Positions 9,258 to 16,831 of a DNA stretch of 19,722 nucleotides are shown here, one piece after another; positions within the stretch are counted from its first letter, which is position 1; each line of letters begins with the position of its first letter. The stretch is from the NCBI GenBank assembly GCA_023428585.1, contig JAEYXG010000085.1, positions 1-19,722 of the forward strand. The letters run 5' to 3'. The DNA is from Bacteroidota bacterium. GTDB taxonomy: Bacteria > Bacteroidota > Bacteroidia > Bacteroidales > Lentimicrobiaceae. The notes below the pieces were generated by a model. It was given only the letters and a program-made list of their open reading frames with translations, did not search any database and was not told the DNA's origin. The position numbers were made by a program, and so were the translations under genes.

Positions 9258-9797
9258 ATGAAAATAATCAAATGGATATTGCTGGGGCTAGCTTCAATCA
9301 TTATACTGATGCTGGTAACTGCATTATTTATAAGGAAAGAATATTTAATAGAACGGGAAATCACAATAAACTTACCTAAAACAGAGGTATTTGAATATAT
9401 TAAATATCTAAAAAACCAGGAAAACTATAGCGTATGGGCATCAATGGACCCTGAAATGAAGAGTGAATTCAGGGGAACCGATGGGACTGTTGGCTTTGTT
9501 TCCGCCTGGGAAAGTAATAAAGAAGATGTGGGTAAAGGCGAACAGGAAATAATTAAGATTGAAGAGGGTAATAGGATTGACTATGAAATAAGATTTGTTG
9601 AACCTTTTGAAGACCGCGGAAACACTTACCTTATAACTGAAAGCTTTGGTGATTCAGTAACAAAAGTAAAATGGGGATATACAGGAAAGATGAAATACCC
9701 TGTTAACATCATGATGTTGTTTATGAATATGGAAGAAATGCTTGGTCCGGATCTTGAACAAGGATTAAGCAATTTAAAGACACTGCTAGAGAATTAA
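9258..9797 (+). CDS. SRPBCC family (polyketide cyclase/START-like) membrane-anchored protein
   Basis: A 179-residue protein. Residues ~5-26 form one hydrophobic helix (WILLGLASIIILMLVTALFI) that reads as an N-terminal membrane anchor. The rest follows the SRPBCC/polyketide-cyclase pattern: EREITINLPKTEVFEYIKYL at the start, an NYSVWASMDPEM stretch, a G-rich turn, then KVKWGYTGKM and a long C-terminal helix (MEEMLGPDLEQGLSNLKTLL). This fold is a hydrophobic-ligand cavity; the ligand and role are not known. It lies 28 bases before the hybrid kinase gene on the same strand, so cotranscription is likely, but whether it works with the kinase is only a guess. Confidence 0.8.
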   Translation: MKIIKWILLGLASIIILMLVTALFIRKEYLIEREITINLPKTEVFEYIKYLKNQENYSVWASMDPEMKSEFRGTDGTVGFVSAWESNKEDVGKGEQEIIKIEEGNRIDYEIRFVEPFEDRGNTYLITESFGDSVTKVKWGYTGKMKYPVNIMMLFMNMEEMLGPDLEQGLSNLKTLLEN

Positions 9798-9825
9798 TCC
9801 AAAACTACTCAATCTCCTTCGTTAG

Positions 9826-12800
9826 ATGGCTACTACCAGAAACAGACATTGGAATTCCATCATTATAATTGCTCTTATTCTTGTATTTCTCACTTCAGTT
9901 GCCGGCATTCTCTTTTATCAATATAGAAAAGAAGCTGCTACAGTTGAGATTGCCCGTGATATTAAATCAATCAATCAACTAAAAATCAGACAAATTGAGG
10001 AATGGTACAAAGATGAGATCAATGATGCAAAAGTAATATCCCAGAATCCTATCTTGCTTTCAACGGTAACTAAAGCCATAACAGTCAACGATAGCAATAG
10101 CTTCAAAATCCTATCAGTACATTTATATGATCTCAAATCTGAACATGGTTACAATGAAATTGTCATCACCAATTCAGATGGGAAACTGATCTGTTCAACC
10201 GCTGGTGATTCCTCAAGTTTTGAAAAAATTACAAACGGCTATCAGCCGGAATCAACCCGTGATGACGATATTATCTCAACCGGTATCTATTACACAAACG
10301 ACTCCATACCACATTTTGATTTGATATGCCCGCTATACACCAGCCTTTCAAATGAGATTCTTTACATCAGATTCAGAATAAATCCTGAAACTTTTCTATT
10401 TCCACTCTTATCATTTGTGGCTGTTTATGAAGAAACGACTCAAACATTTCTGCTCTATCAGAAAAGTGACAGTGCTGTCATTTTATACAAGAGAATTAAG
10501 GAGATAAATGATTTCACTGAACAGGGTCACAAGTATGCATTGAGTGATCTTATAGAATATCCGTTAACCGAAGGGTACGACACCTTCCAGAGTAAAGATA
10601 ATCGTGGAAAGAATGTGCTAGCCTATATGAAAGAAATCCCGGGAACTCCCTGGATTCTTTTCTCTAAAACTGACCAAAGTGAATTGTTCAGGACTTTCAA
10701 TCAACAGGCAATGTTGATTTTTCTCCTCTCTATCATGGTACTCCTAGTGGCGATAACAGTATTATCCTTCTTTTATTCTTTGCGTCAAAGGAATATTTAT
10801 AAATCGCTTTTGAAATCGCAAAAAGAGTTTAGAACCACTCTGTATAGCATTGGTGATGCGGTGTTCATTACAGATCTTTCAGGTAATATTACCTTAATGA
10901 ATAAAGAAGCCGAGCAACTAACCGGCTTTCAGGAGGCAGAAGTAATAAATAAAAAACTTTTTGAAATACTCAACATAATTGATGAAACGACCGGCCATGC
11001 ACTCGAAAATCCCATCACACAAGTAATAAAAGATGGCGAAGTGATTTCAGTTGGCAGTAAAACCATACTTATTTCACGTAACGGTAATAGAATTCCGGTT
11101 TCAGATAGTATAGCACCTATCAAAGATGAGTCATCAAAAATTATAGGGGCAGTCTTGATTTTACGTAATCAAACTGATGAACGTAGAAGAGAAGAAGCTC
11201 TCATTGAGAGTGAAGAGAAATACTACCGAATGTTTGAGGATAGTCCACAGCCAATGTGGATATATGATATCAATACACTACAGTTCCTTGAGGTAAATGA
11301 AGCGGCTGTATTGCATTATGGTTATACCAGGAATGAATTCCTCTCAATGACTATTAAGGATATCCGACCAAAAGATGATATAGACAAACTTATTGATGAT
11401 GTTTCCAAAACAGTTAAACCATATAATAATGCCGGGATATGGAGGCACCTGAAGAAAAATGGCGAAACGATATATGTAAGCATAAAGTCACATGAGGTAA
11501 TGTATAACAAGCGGATTGCCCGTCATGTGCTTGCAAATGATATTACTGACATAAAGATTGCCCAGGATGCACTTCAGGACAGTGAATTGAAATTCAGGAA
11601 GCTATTTGAAGATCATTCAGCCGTTAAATTACTCATTGATGCCCAAACTTATGACATTGCTGATGCAAATGAAGCAGCCGCTTTATTCTATGGTTATGAA
11701 CGTGAAGAACTGATAGGGCTGAATATCGGCCGTATCAACATAATTCAGGAATCAAGGATAAAAGATGAAATACAGAAGGTAATAGAAAGGCAGAAGGTTC
11801 ACTTTGAATTTAAACATCGGAAAAAGGATGGATCAATATGTGATGTTGAAGTATTCAGCAGTAGAATAGTCATTTCAGGTAAGACTTTCTTGCATTCCAT
11901 AGTACACGATGTGACTGAAAAGAAGAAAGCCAAACAGCAGGTAAAATTGCTTATCCAATCAATAGAGCAAAGTCCAATAGGTATAGTAATCATTGATCCA
12001 GAGGGCGCTGTTGAATTTGTAAATTCAAGAATGACCGAGCTTACGGGTTACAATCCTGATGAAATCAATATTAATATCAATAAAATATTGCATACCAGTG
12101 ATAGATATCAATCATTGGAGTCAGAAGTGTGGAATGTAATCAGCGCAGGAGAAATATGGACAGGTGAATTTGAGGATCGCAGGAAAGATGGCGGAAGCAT
12201 TTGGGCTAAAATAGTTGTTTCCCCCATTTTGGACGACGAAAGTGAGATTCGTCATTATGTTATGGTTTATGAGGATATATCAGAGCAAAAGGAAACGCAT
12301 TCAGAACTCGTAGCTGCCAAGTTGAAGGCAGAAGAGAGTGACCACCTAAAAACAGCATTCCTGGCAAATATGAGCCATGAAATACGCACTCCCATGAACG
12401 GCATTCTTGGTTTTATGGATTTATTACAACAACCAGGGCTGACCAGTGACCAGTTTGATGAATATATTCGAATTGTAAAAACCAGCAGTCAAAGGCTACT
12501 CAGTACTATTAACGATATAATTGATATTTCAAAAATAGAATCAGGGCAAAGCACGTTAAATGAATCCACAGTAGATATCAATCAGGTACTTCAAGGATTG
12601 TATAATTTCTTTAGACCCGAGGCTGAAGTTAAAGAACTTCAATTATCCATTTCATCACTGCTGGACGAGGATTGTAAGAATGTTAAAACGGACAATACAA
12701 AATTACAATCAGTACTAATTAACCTGATCAAGAATGCAATCAAGTTTACGAAATCCGGATCTGTAACCTTCGGCGCACATTTATTTGATGACAAACTGGC

Positions 12801-13458
12801 ATTCAAGATTACCGATACAGGTATAGGAATACCTCATAATCACATGGAGCGGATCTTTGAACGATTTGTTCAGGCTGACACTTCAATAGCCCGTGATTAT
12901 GAAGGTTCAGGTTTAGGGCTTTCAATTGCCAAGGCTTATATTGAAATGATGGGTGGCGACATCTCCCTCGAATCAAAAGTAGGCAGTGGAACTACCTTCA
13001 GATTCACAATCCCTTACAAGAAAATTCATGTTCAAAGGAAAGCATCTAACAGTTTATCTGATGAACATGAAAGTATTCTCAGTGATCTTAAAATACTAAT
13101 TGCTGAAGACGATGAGATAAGCTTCATATACCTTAACAGAATGCTTTCGAAATATAACATTAAACTTTTCAGGGCATACAATGGGGAGGAAGCCATTCAG
13201 ATTTGCATGGAGCATCCTGATATCTCGCTGGTTTTAATGGATATCAAAATGCCGATTATGGATGGCCTGGAAGCAACCCGTCAAATCCTTAAAAAGAAAA
13301 GTGATATTCCAATAGTTGCCTTAACCGCATTTGCATTATCAGACGATAGGGAGAAAGCCCTTGAATGTGGATGCATTGATTATTTAAGCAAACCTGCCAA
13401 GAAAGAAACACTGCTCGAGACAATTAAGAAACACTCAAAAAAGAAGATCATAGCATAG
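9826..13458 (+). CDS. Hybrid sensor histidine kinase with four PAS domains and receiver domain
   Basis: A 1210-residue inner-membrane sensor. TM1 lies at ~11-33, a periplasmic sensor region resembling a double-Cache fold at ~35-290, and TM2 at ~295-317. Four PAS-type domains follow, starting near residues 336, 466, 589 and 707 (for example IGDAVFITDLSGNITLMN and IEQSPIGIVIIDPEGAVEFV). The HisKA H-box carries His851 in NMSHEIRTPMNG. The ATPase domain has the N-box (Asn966 and Asn970), the G1 box DTGIGIP (from Asp997) and the G2 box GSGLGLSIAK (from Gly1027). The C-terminal receiver has Glu1094/Asp1095/Asp1096, phospho-acceptor Asp1139 (LMDIKMP) and Lys1189, so it looks fully active. No DNA-binding output domain or separate response regulator is nearby, so the phosphorelay partner lies elsewhere. 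It is probably cotranscribed with the SRPBCC gene. Its stop codon lies inside a hairpin. Confidence 0.93.
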   Translation: MATTRNRHWNSIIIIALILVFLTSVAGILFYQYRKEAATVEIARDIKSINQLKIRQIEEWYKDEINDAKVISQNPILLSTVTKAITVNDSNSFKILSVHLYDLKSEHGYNEIVITNSDGKLICSTAGDSSSFEKITNGYQPESTRDDDIISTGIYYTNDSIPHFDLICPLYTSLSNEILYIRFRINPETFLFPLLSFVAVYEETTQTFLLYQKSDSAVILYKRIKEINDFTEQGHKYALSDLIEYPLTEGYDTFQSKDNRGKNVLAYMKEIPGTPWILFSKTDQSELFRTFNQQAMLIFLLSIMVLLVAITVLSFFYSLRQRNIYKSLLKSQKEFRTTLYSIGDAVFITDLSGNITLMNKEAEQLTGFQEAEVINKKLFEILNIIDETTGHALENPITQVIKDGEVISVGSKTILISRNGNRIPVSDSIAPIKDESSKIIGAVLILRNQTDERRREEALIESEEKYYRMFEDSPQPMWIYDINTLQFLEVNEAAVLHYGYTRNEFLSMTIKDIRPKDDIDKLIDDVSKTVKPYNNAGIWRHLKKNGETIYVSIKSHEVMYNKRIARHVLANDITDIKIAQDALQDSELKFRKLFEDHSAVKLLIDAQTYDIADANEAAALFYGYEREELIGLNIGRINIIQESRIKDEIQKVIERQKVHFEFKHRKKDGSICDVEVFSSRIVISGKTFLHSIVHDVTEKKKAKQQVKLLIQSIEQSPIGIVIIDPEGAVEFVNSRMTELTGYNPDEINININKILHTSDRYQSLESEVWNVISAGEIWTGEFEDRRKDGGSIWAKIVVSPILDDESEIRHYVMVYEDISEQKETHSELVAAKLKAEESDHLKTAFLANMSHEIRTPMNGILGFMDLLQQPGLTSDQFDEYIRIVKTSSQRLLSTINDIIDISKIESGQSTLNESTVDINQVLQGLYNFFRPEAEVKELQLSISSLLDEDCKNVKTDNTKLQSVLINLIKNAIKFTKSGSVTFGAHLFDDKLAFKITDTGIGIPHNHMERIFERFVQADTSIARDYEGSGLGLSIAKAYIEMMGGDISLESKVGSGTTFRFTIPYKKIHVQRKASNSLSDEHESILSDLKILIAEDDEISFIYLNRMLSKYNIKLFRAYNGEEAIQICMEHPDISLVLMDIKMPIMDGLEATRQILKKKSDIPIVALTAFALSDDREKALECGCIDYLSKPAKKETLLETIKKHSKKKIIA

Positions 13459-13470
13459 GCTATGATCTTC
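13437..13470 (-). terminator. Intrinsic terminator of the DUF4440-like gene, overlapping the kinase 3' end
   Basis: GAAGATCATAGC (13443-13454) and GCTATGATCTTC (13459-13470) form a perfect 12-bp stem with a 4-base loop. Read on the minus strand the stem is followed directly by six T (complement of 13437-13442), a classical intrinsic terminator for the gene at 13509-14054. The kinase stop codon TAG (13456-13458) lies in the loop. On the plus strand the hairpin lacks a T-tract. Confidence 0.8.
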
Positions 13471-13508
13471 CATACATTATCAATAAACTGTTTTCTGTTT
13501 AAACATTT

Positions 13509-14054
13509 TTAGTATTCTTTATCCTTTGTCTCACCCATCATAGACTTTCCTTGCTTTTCCTTCATTGCGCTCATCTCCTCCCATGGATTGATATCGGAAT
13601 TCCACATTTCAGTCTTGATCTTCAATGAACCGTCCGACTGTTTTTCCCAGCGTGTAATGTATTTTCCCTCATCCTTCATAGGCATAGCCATTCCTTCCTT
13701 GGCCATTTCCATCCTGTATTTGCCAATTTCTGTTACGATGTTTCCATTGGTTTCCAATGAAACAGTCTCAAAATTGCAACTCTTTACTTTCCAACCTGAG
13801 CTTTTCATTTTCTCCATTGCGTTCTTGATCTCCATTTTCCCAACCATCATCTTGTCGTAACTTGGCAAAGAAATCACATCGTTGGTATAAAATGCCAGAT
13901 TCTTATCATGGTCTCCTGCTATCATTGCATCAGCCATCTCCTTGTTCAACTTCTCAACTTTCTGTTTGATCTCAGTCTCTGTCTGGGCTATTACCCCATA
14001 AGTGATAAATGCCGATACTGTAAGTAAAATAATTAGTGAAATTAGCTTTTTCAT
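13509..14054 (-). CDS. Secreted SnoaL/DUF4440-like (NTF2-fold) protein
   Basis: A 181-residue protein with an N-terminal signal peptide (MKKLISLIILLTVSAFITYG, likely cut near VIA-QT), so periplasmic or secreted. The mature part follows the DUF4440/SnoaL-like pattern of the NTF2 fold: a helix starting VEKLNKEMADAMIAGDHDKN, then LAFYTNDVISLPSYDKMMVG, then a beta sheet (KVKSCNFETVSLETNGNIVTEIGKY, ITRWEKQSDGSLKIKTEMWN). Family members include enzymes and simple ligand binders; no catalytic set is recognised here. The C-terminal tail (~150-181) is Met-, Lys- and Glu-rich. It is transcribed towards the kinase gene and stops at the shared hairpin. Confidence 0.8.
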   Translation of the reverse strand: MKKLISLIILLTVSAFITYGVIAQTETEIKQKVEKLNKEMADAMIAGDHDKNLAFYTNDVISLPSYDKMMVGKMEIKNAMEKMKSSGWKVKSCNFETVSLETNGNIVTEIGKYRMEMAKEGMAMPMKDEGKYITRWEKQSDGSLKIKTEMWNSDINPWEEMSAMKEKQGKSMMGETKDKEY

Positions 14055-14174
14055 TTTCGTTGATTTTTTGTTGTTAATAATGTTAAGTACTTAATCTCCA
14101 AATACTAACACACCACTGATTAAATTGATTTACAGATATTCATTTTCTTTAACTTGTTTTTTTCGTGTAAAGTC

Positions 14175-14204
14175 TTGCTTATATTTAATTTATTGTTATT
14201 TTTG
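14175..14204 (+). promoter_or_regulatory. Candidate Bacteroidota promoter (-33 TTG, -7 TAnnTTTG) for the small basic protein gene
   Basis: TATTTTTG at 14197-14204 matches TAnnTTTG exactly, and TTG at 14175-14177 lies 19 bases upstream, within the spacing reported for Bacteroides promoters. Transcription would begin near 14211, leaving a leader of about 125 bases before the ATG at 14338. The region is AT-rich, so a chance match is possible. Confidence 0.45.
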
Positions 14205-14251
14205 TTACATGATACTTGTAGGATAAAGCATTTTAACCAGTATCTTCTTAT

Positions 14252-14270
14252 AAGAGCCGGGAAGCTTTTT
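14252..14270 (+). promoter_or_regulatory. Possible leader hairpin with T-run (weak attenuator-like element)
   Basis: AAGAGC (14252-14257) can pair with GCTTTT (14264-14269), including one G-U pair, around a 6-base loop, ending in a T-run. It lies in the proposed leader of the small basic protein gene. A flanking inverted repeat GATACT/AGTATC (14211-14216 and 14239-14244) is also present. Short stems; low certainty. Confidence 0.2.
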
Positions 14271-14337
14271 ACAACTTTGAATACTGTTTTTTTATTCTAC
14301 ATGAACACTTAGTCAAATACAAACAAAACTCATTATT

Positions 14338-14487
14338 ATGAAAGGGATGATCTATAAGGATGGGAAGTTCATTAGTGTTTTAACTGAAACTGAGACTGAA
14401 AGCTTGTATGCAGAACTTCCACGCAATAAAAAAAAGCGTGAAGAGAAGACCAACAATAAGAAGAAAACTGGCAAGGTTAAAAAGTAA
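14338..14487 (+). CDS. Small basic hypothetical protein (49 residues)
   Basis: An ATG-started frame of 49 codons and a TAA stop, in a region otherwise free of genes. The product begins MKGMIYKDGKFISVL, has a Thr/Glu-rich middle, and ends in a strongly basic lysine-rich tail of about 20 residues (from PRNKKKREEK to the C-terminus). There is no signal peptide or membrane segment. Such a tail would fit nucleic-acid or ribosome binding, but that is inference; I do not recognise the family. Support for it being real is the good promoter match at 14175-14204, the codon-like composition and the lack of any competing frame. It could also be a chance frame. The ATG has no Shine-Dalgarno, as for its neighbours. 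Confidence 0.5.
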   Translation: MKGMIYKDGKFISVLTETETESLYAELPRNKKKREEKTNNKKKTGKVKK

Positions 14488-14686
14488 AAGCAGCATCACC
14501 ATTATATTTAATAATTCCCTGTATTTCACTATTTCCTGAACTCACACTGTTGGGTTATATTCCATTTTTGGATATTCCTGGTTTCTGACTGACAAAATGA
14601 ATATTGATGTCATGCTATGATAGTATGTCCTCATCAATCCATTTTTCTTCTGAAATAATCGATATTCGAGTAATGCATTATTTTTA

Positions 14687-14788
14687 TCAGGTCCAGTGCA
14701 ACTCCAGTGTAACTCCAGTGCAACTCCAGTAAATCTTGATAATTACTGGAGTTGCACTGGACCTGTACTGGAGTTGTACTGGAGTTGA
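14687..14788. repeat. Long inverted repeat made of 11-bp direct repeats (TCCAGTGCAAC-type units)
   Basis: The left side has TCCAGT at 14692, 14703, 14714 and 14725; the right side has ACTGGA at 14745, 14756, 14767 and 14778, all exactly 11 bases apart. The whole folds into a hairpin with arms 14687-14732 and 14743-14788 and a 10-base loop. Of 46 opposed positions, 39 are Watson-Crick, 4 are G-U on the plus strand and 3 are mismatches. A second register is possible, with 14688-14708 exactly complementary to 14745-14765 (21 bp). No T-run follows, so it does not look like a normal terminator. It could be a mobile or REP-like palindromic element, a structured RNA or a regulatory site. Confidence 0.9.
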
Positions 14789-14891
14789 CTAAAATGAATC
14801 CCTATTGTTTCCAAATTATTCGGTAATCATAATGGTTCTCATTCATGGTTACTTTTTAAAAGTCATCACATCCAAAGGCAAAAAGATTCAC

Positions 14892-14899
14892 TAATTTTA
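14892..14899 (+). promoter_or_regulatory. Candidate -7 promoter box for the AlkD-like gene
   Basis: TAATTTTA differs by one base from TAnnTTTG and lies 27 bases before the ATG at 14919. No convincing -33 element is seen. Confidence 0.3.
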
Positions 14900-14918
14900 C
14901 TTGATAAATCTCACAACG

Positions 14919-15638
14919 ATGAATCTAACCGCAAATGAGCTTTTCAATGAGCTCAGAAAATACTGCATTGACAATGCTGATGAAGCAATGGTGAAAAAAT
15001 ACAGTCGCTATTTCAAAGGTGGCTATGATGCATGGGGATTAACCCAGGCTTTGATGGATGCCAAAAAAAAGGAATTGATCGAAAGGGATATAATCACTTT
15101 CGATTTGATCTTTGAAACAGCACCATTACTGATGAAAAGTGGCAAATACGAGGAAACATCATTTGTGCTTGTCATGTTGTTGCAGATGAAGAAGAAGTTC
15201 GACAAAGCAACATTTTATAAAGTAGAATCATTGTTTGAAATTGGAATAAACAATTGGGCACATGCCGACACACTTGGAATGTTAATATTGCCGTTGTTCG
15301 TGTCACAAAATGCCGTTACCATCAGCGATTTCAAACCTTGGATATCTTCTGAATTCAAATTTCAGCGCCGATGTGTTCCTGTTACTTTCATTAAATCGCT
15401 TAAAAGTGCGCCTTTAGATGAACTGCTTGCCATAATTGATCCTCTTATGAAGGATTCGGAACGCGAAGTCCATCAGGGAGTAGGTTGGTTCCTGCGTGAA
15501 GCCTGGAAACTATTTCCCGAGAGGGTTGAGATGTATTTGATGAAATACAAGGATACGGCTCCGCGACTGATATTCCAGTATGCGTGTGAAAAGATGACCT
15601 CGGATAACAAACAGCGCTTCAAGAAAACAAAAGGTTAA
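14919..15638 (+). CDS. AlkD-family DNA alkylation repair enzyme (HEAT-like DNA glycosylase)
   Basis: A 239-residue, mostly helical cytoplasmic protein of the DNA alkylation repair family (AlkD/AlkC-like HEAT repeats), close to the family's usual length. AlkD glycosylases remove cationic N3- and N7-alkylpurines without flipping the base out. The residues that line the active site of Bacillus cereus AlkD have clear counterparts: Trp113 and Asp117 in INNWAHADTLG, Arg150/Arg151 in FQRRCVPVTF, and Trp190 in VGWFLREAWK. It should therefore be catalytically competent. I chose the ATG at 14919 over an upstream in-frame TTG at 14901 because the putative -7 box ends at 14899. It stands alone, convergent with the YD-repeat gene. 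The long inverted repeat lies about 130 bases upstream. Confidence 0.88.
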   Translation: MNLTANELFNELRKYCIDNADEAMVKKYSRYFKGGYDAWGLTQALMDAKKKELIERDIITFDLIFETAPLLMKSGKYEETSFVLVMLLQMKKKFDKATFYKVESLFEIGINNWAHADTLGMLILPLFVSQNAVTISDFKPWISSEFKFQRRCVPVTFIKSLKSAPLDELLAIIDPLMKDSEREVHQGVGWFLREAWKLFPERVEMYLMKYKDTAPRLIFQYACEKMTSDNKQRFKKTKG

Positions 15639-15648
15639 GACAGCCAAT

Positions 15649-15667
15649 TTTGCCCATGGCAAATTTT
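15649..15667 (+). terminator. Weak intrinsic terminator after the AlkD-like gene
   Basis: TTTGCC (15649-15654) pairs with GGCAAA (15658-15663) around a CAT loop, followed by TTTT. It lies 11 bases after the stop codon at 15638. The stem is only 6 bp, so certainty is limited. Confidence 0.4.
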
Positions 15668-15714
15668 AATTAAACGCATTTTGACAATAGCCGGTGGTCT
15701 ATATCAAATGCCAT

Positions 15715-16587
15715 CTATTCATACTTGTACTCCAGTCGATAATGATTTCCGGCATTATAGAGTGTTGGTTCCATAACAACTTCAACTGACAGAACATTAC
15801 CTGATTCGTTGAATGCTCTTTCTACAAGGCTAATTCTCTGACCGTTCTGGTCAATTTCTTCTTGTGTAATATTATTCCCCGCATCATCATAATTAAGAAT
15901 GGTGGTCTTTTTACCTCTTACATTCTCTTCTTCAAACCTTACAGGTTTTCCATTCTCATTATATTGCACAGTAGTTCTGGCTACCAGTCTTTCTTTTGAA
16001 TCATAGTGCTTCTCGGTAGTCATACGGCCATTCTCATCATAAATGGTAATAGTCTTTTCAGGCTGCTCTTCCCTGTAGGATGTTTCAGTAATGTCAGTCA
16101 ACATTCCATTCTCATCATATTCAGGCACTCTTTCCAGCTCAACATTACCGAATATATTGTAATGAACTTCACGAATTAAGCGGTTATCCTCATATTCCCA
16201 TGTTTGCTTCTCGCCTTCATCCCCATCGCTATCAACTACCAGCCGTGATACCAGTCGGTCACCTTCATATTCAAAGTAAGTAGTATCAGTACCTCCTTCC
16301 AAATATTGTCTTGTTTCAGTGAGGAGCCTTCCATTTTCATCAAACGTGCGGGTGGCATGTTCCGTTAGTTCACCATTCATTTCCAATCGTTCATCTACCG
16401 GAAGACCATTAACCAATTCAAGCTTGATGTGTTCCTCCAGCTCTCCGTCGGAATTATAGTTGAGATGTTCTGTTTCGTTTCCTTGCTCATCATAGAAAAC
16501 CTCGTTAATAACTACTCCTTCATTGTTTTCATCCTGTGCTCCAAGAAGATTATAGCGGACAATAGATACTTTTTTAAATGTTGACAT
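15715..16587 (-). CDS. YD/MORN-like repeat protein, cytoplasmic, unknown function
   Basis: A 290-residue, very acidic protein with no signal peptide. Nearly its whole length consists of degenerate 20-25-residue units with a beta-hairpin core of the form YDENGRLxxE: FYDEQGNETEHL, NYNSDGELEEH, TFDENGRLLTE, EYDENGMLTDI, IYDENGRMTTE, QYNENGKPVRF, NYDDAGNNITQ and FNESGNVLSV. This resembles YD repeats of RHS-like proteins and the YwqK/MORN-variant antitoxin-like repeats, but here there is no secretion signal, no RHS core and no toxin tip. The role is unknown; binding or scaffold function is inference only. The gene stands alone, convergent with the AlkD-like gene and divergent from the coiled-coil gene. 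Confidence 0.75.
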   Translation of the reverse strand: MSTFKKVSIVRYNLLGAQDENNEGVVINEVFYDEQGNETEHLNYNSDGELEEHIKLELVNGLPVDERLEMNGELTEHATRTFDENGRLLTETRQYLEGGTDTTYFEYEGDRLVSRLVVDSDGDEGEKQTWEYEDNRLIREVHYNIFGNVELERVPEYDENGMLTDITETSYREEQPEKTITIYDENGRMTTEKHYDSKERLVARTTVQYNENGKPVRFEEENVRGKKTTILNYDDAGNNITQEEIDQNGQRISLVERAFNESGNVLSVEVVMEPTLYNAGNHYRLEYKYE

Positions 16588-16799
16588 GGCGTATTTTATA
16601 ATATCTGCAAATTAAATGAAATTTTCAGGATATAATGCATGCCAACCCATCAAAAGTGTTCTTCTATCATGGCAGAGAGTGGTTCGAAGATCGTGAAATC
16701 TAAAAGATCAGCTCTAAATTGAAGATTCATAATGTATAATTTAAAAAGAGTGCATACGTTAAATAATCGGCAGAAATTAAAAAAATTCCAAAAGCCTGT

Positions 16800-16807
16800 T
16801 AATTTTG
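16800..16807 (+). promoter_or_regulatory. Candidate -7 promoter box for the coiled-coil protein gene
   Basis: TAATTTTG matches TAnnTTTG exactly and is followed by CA, 32 bases before the ATG at 16832. A -33 element is not evident. Its position argues against using the TTG at 16805 as the start codon. Confidence 0.4.
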
Positions 16808-16831
16808 CACAACTTATTTATACAGTTAAAG

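Larger units (their letters stand above)
14488..14918. other. Non-coding intergenic stretch containing the 11-bp-unit inverted repeat
   Basis: 431 bases between the small basic protein gene and the AlkD-like gene. I find no supported reading frame. The left ~190 bases are AT-rich with no clear structure. The long inverted repeat occupies 14687-14788. A -7-like box lies at 14892-14899, just before the AlkD-like gene. Confidence 0.7.

Noticed and set aside
14687..14788. Possible CRISPR array
   Set aside because: The units are 11 bp without unique spacers and run in opposite orientations on the two arms; no cas gene is present.
16635..16703. A 22-codon ATG-to-TAA frame upstream of the coiled-coil gene
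   Set aside because: Too short, with no promoter or other support; such frames are expected by chance.
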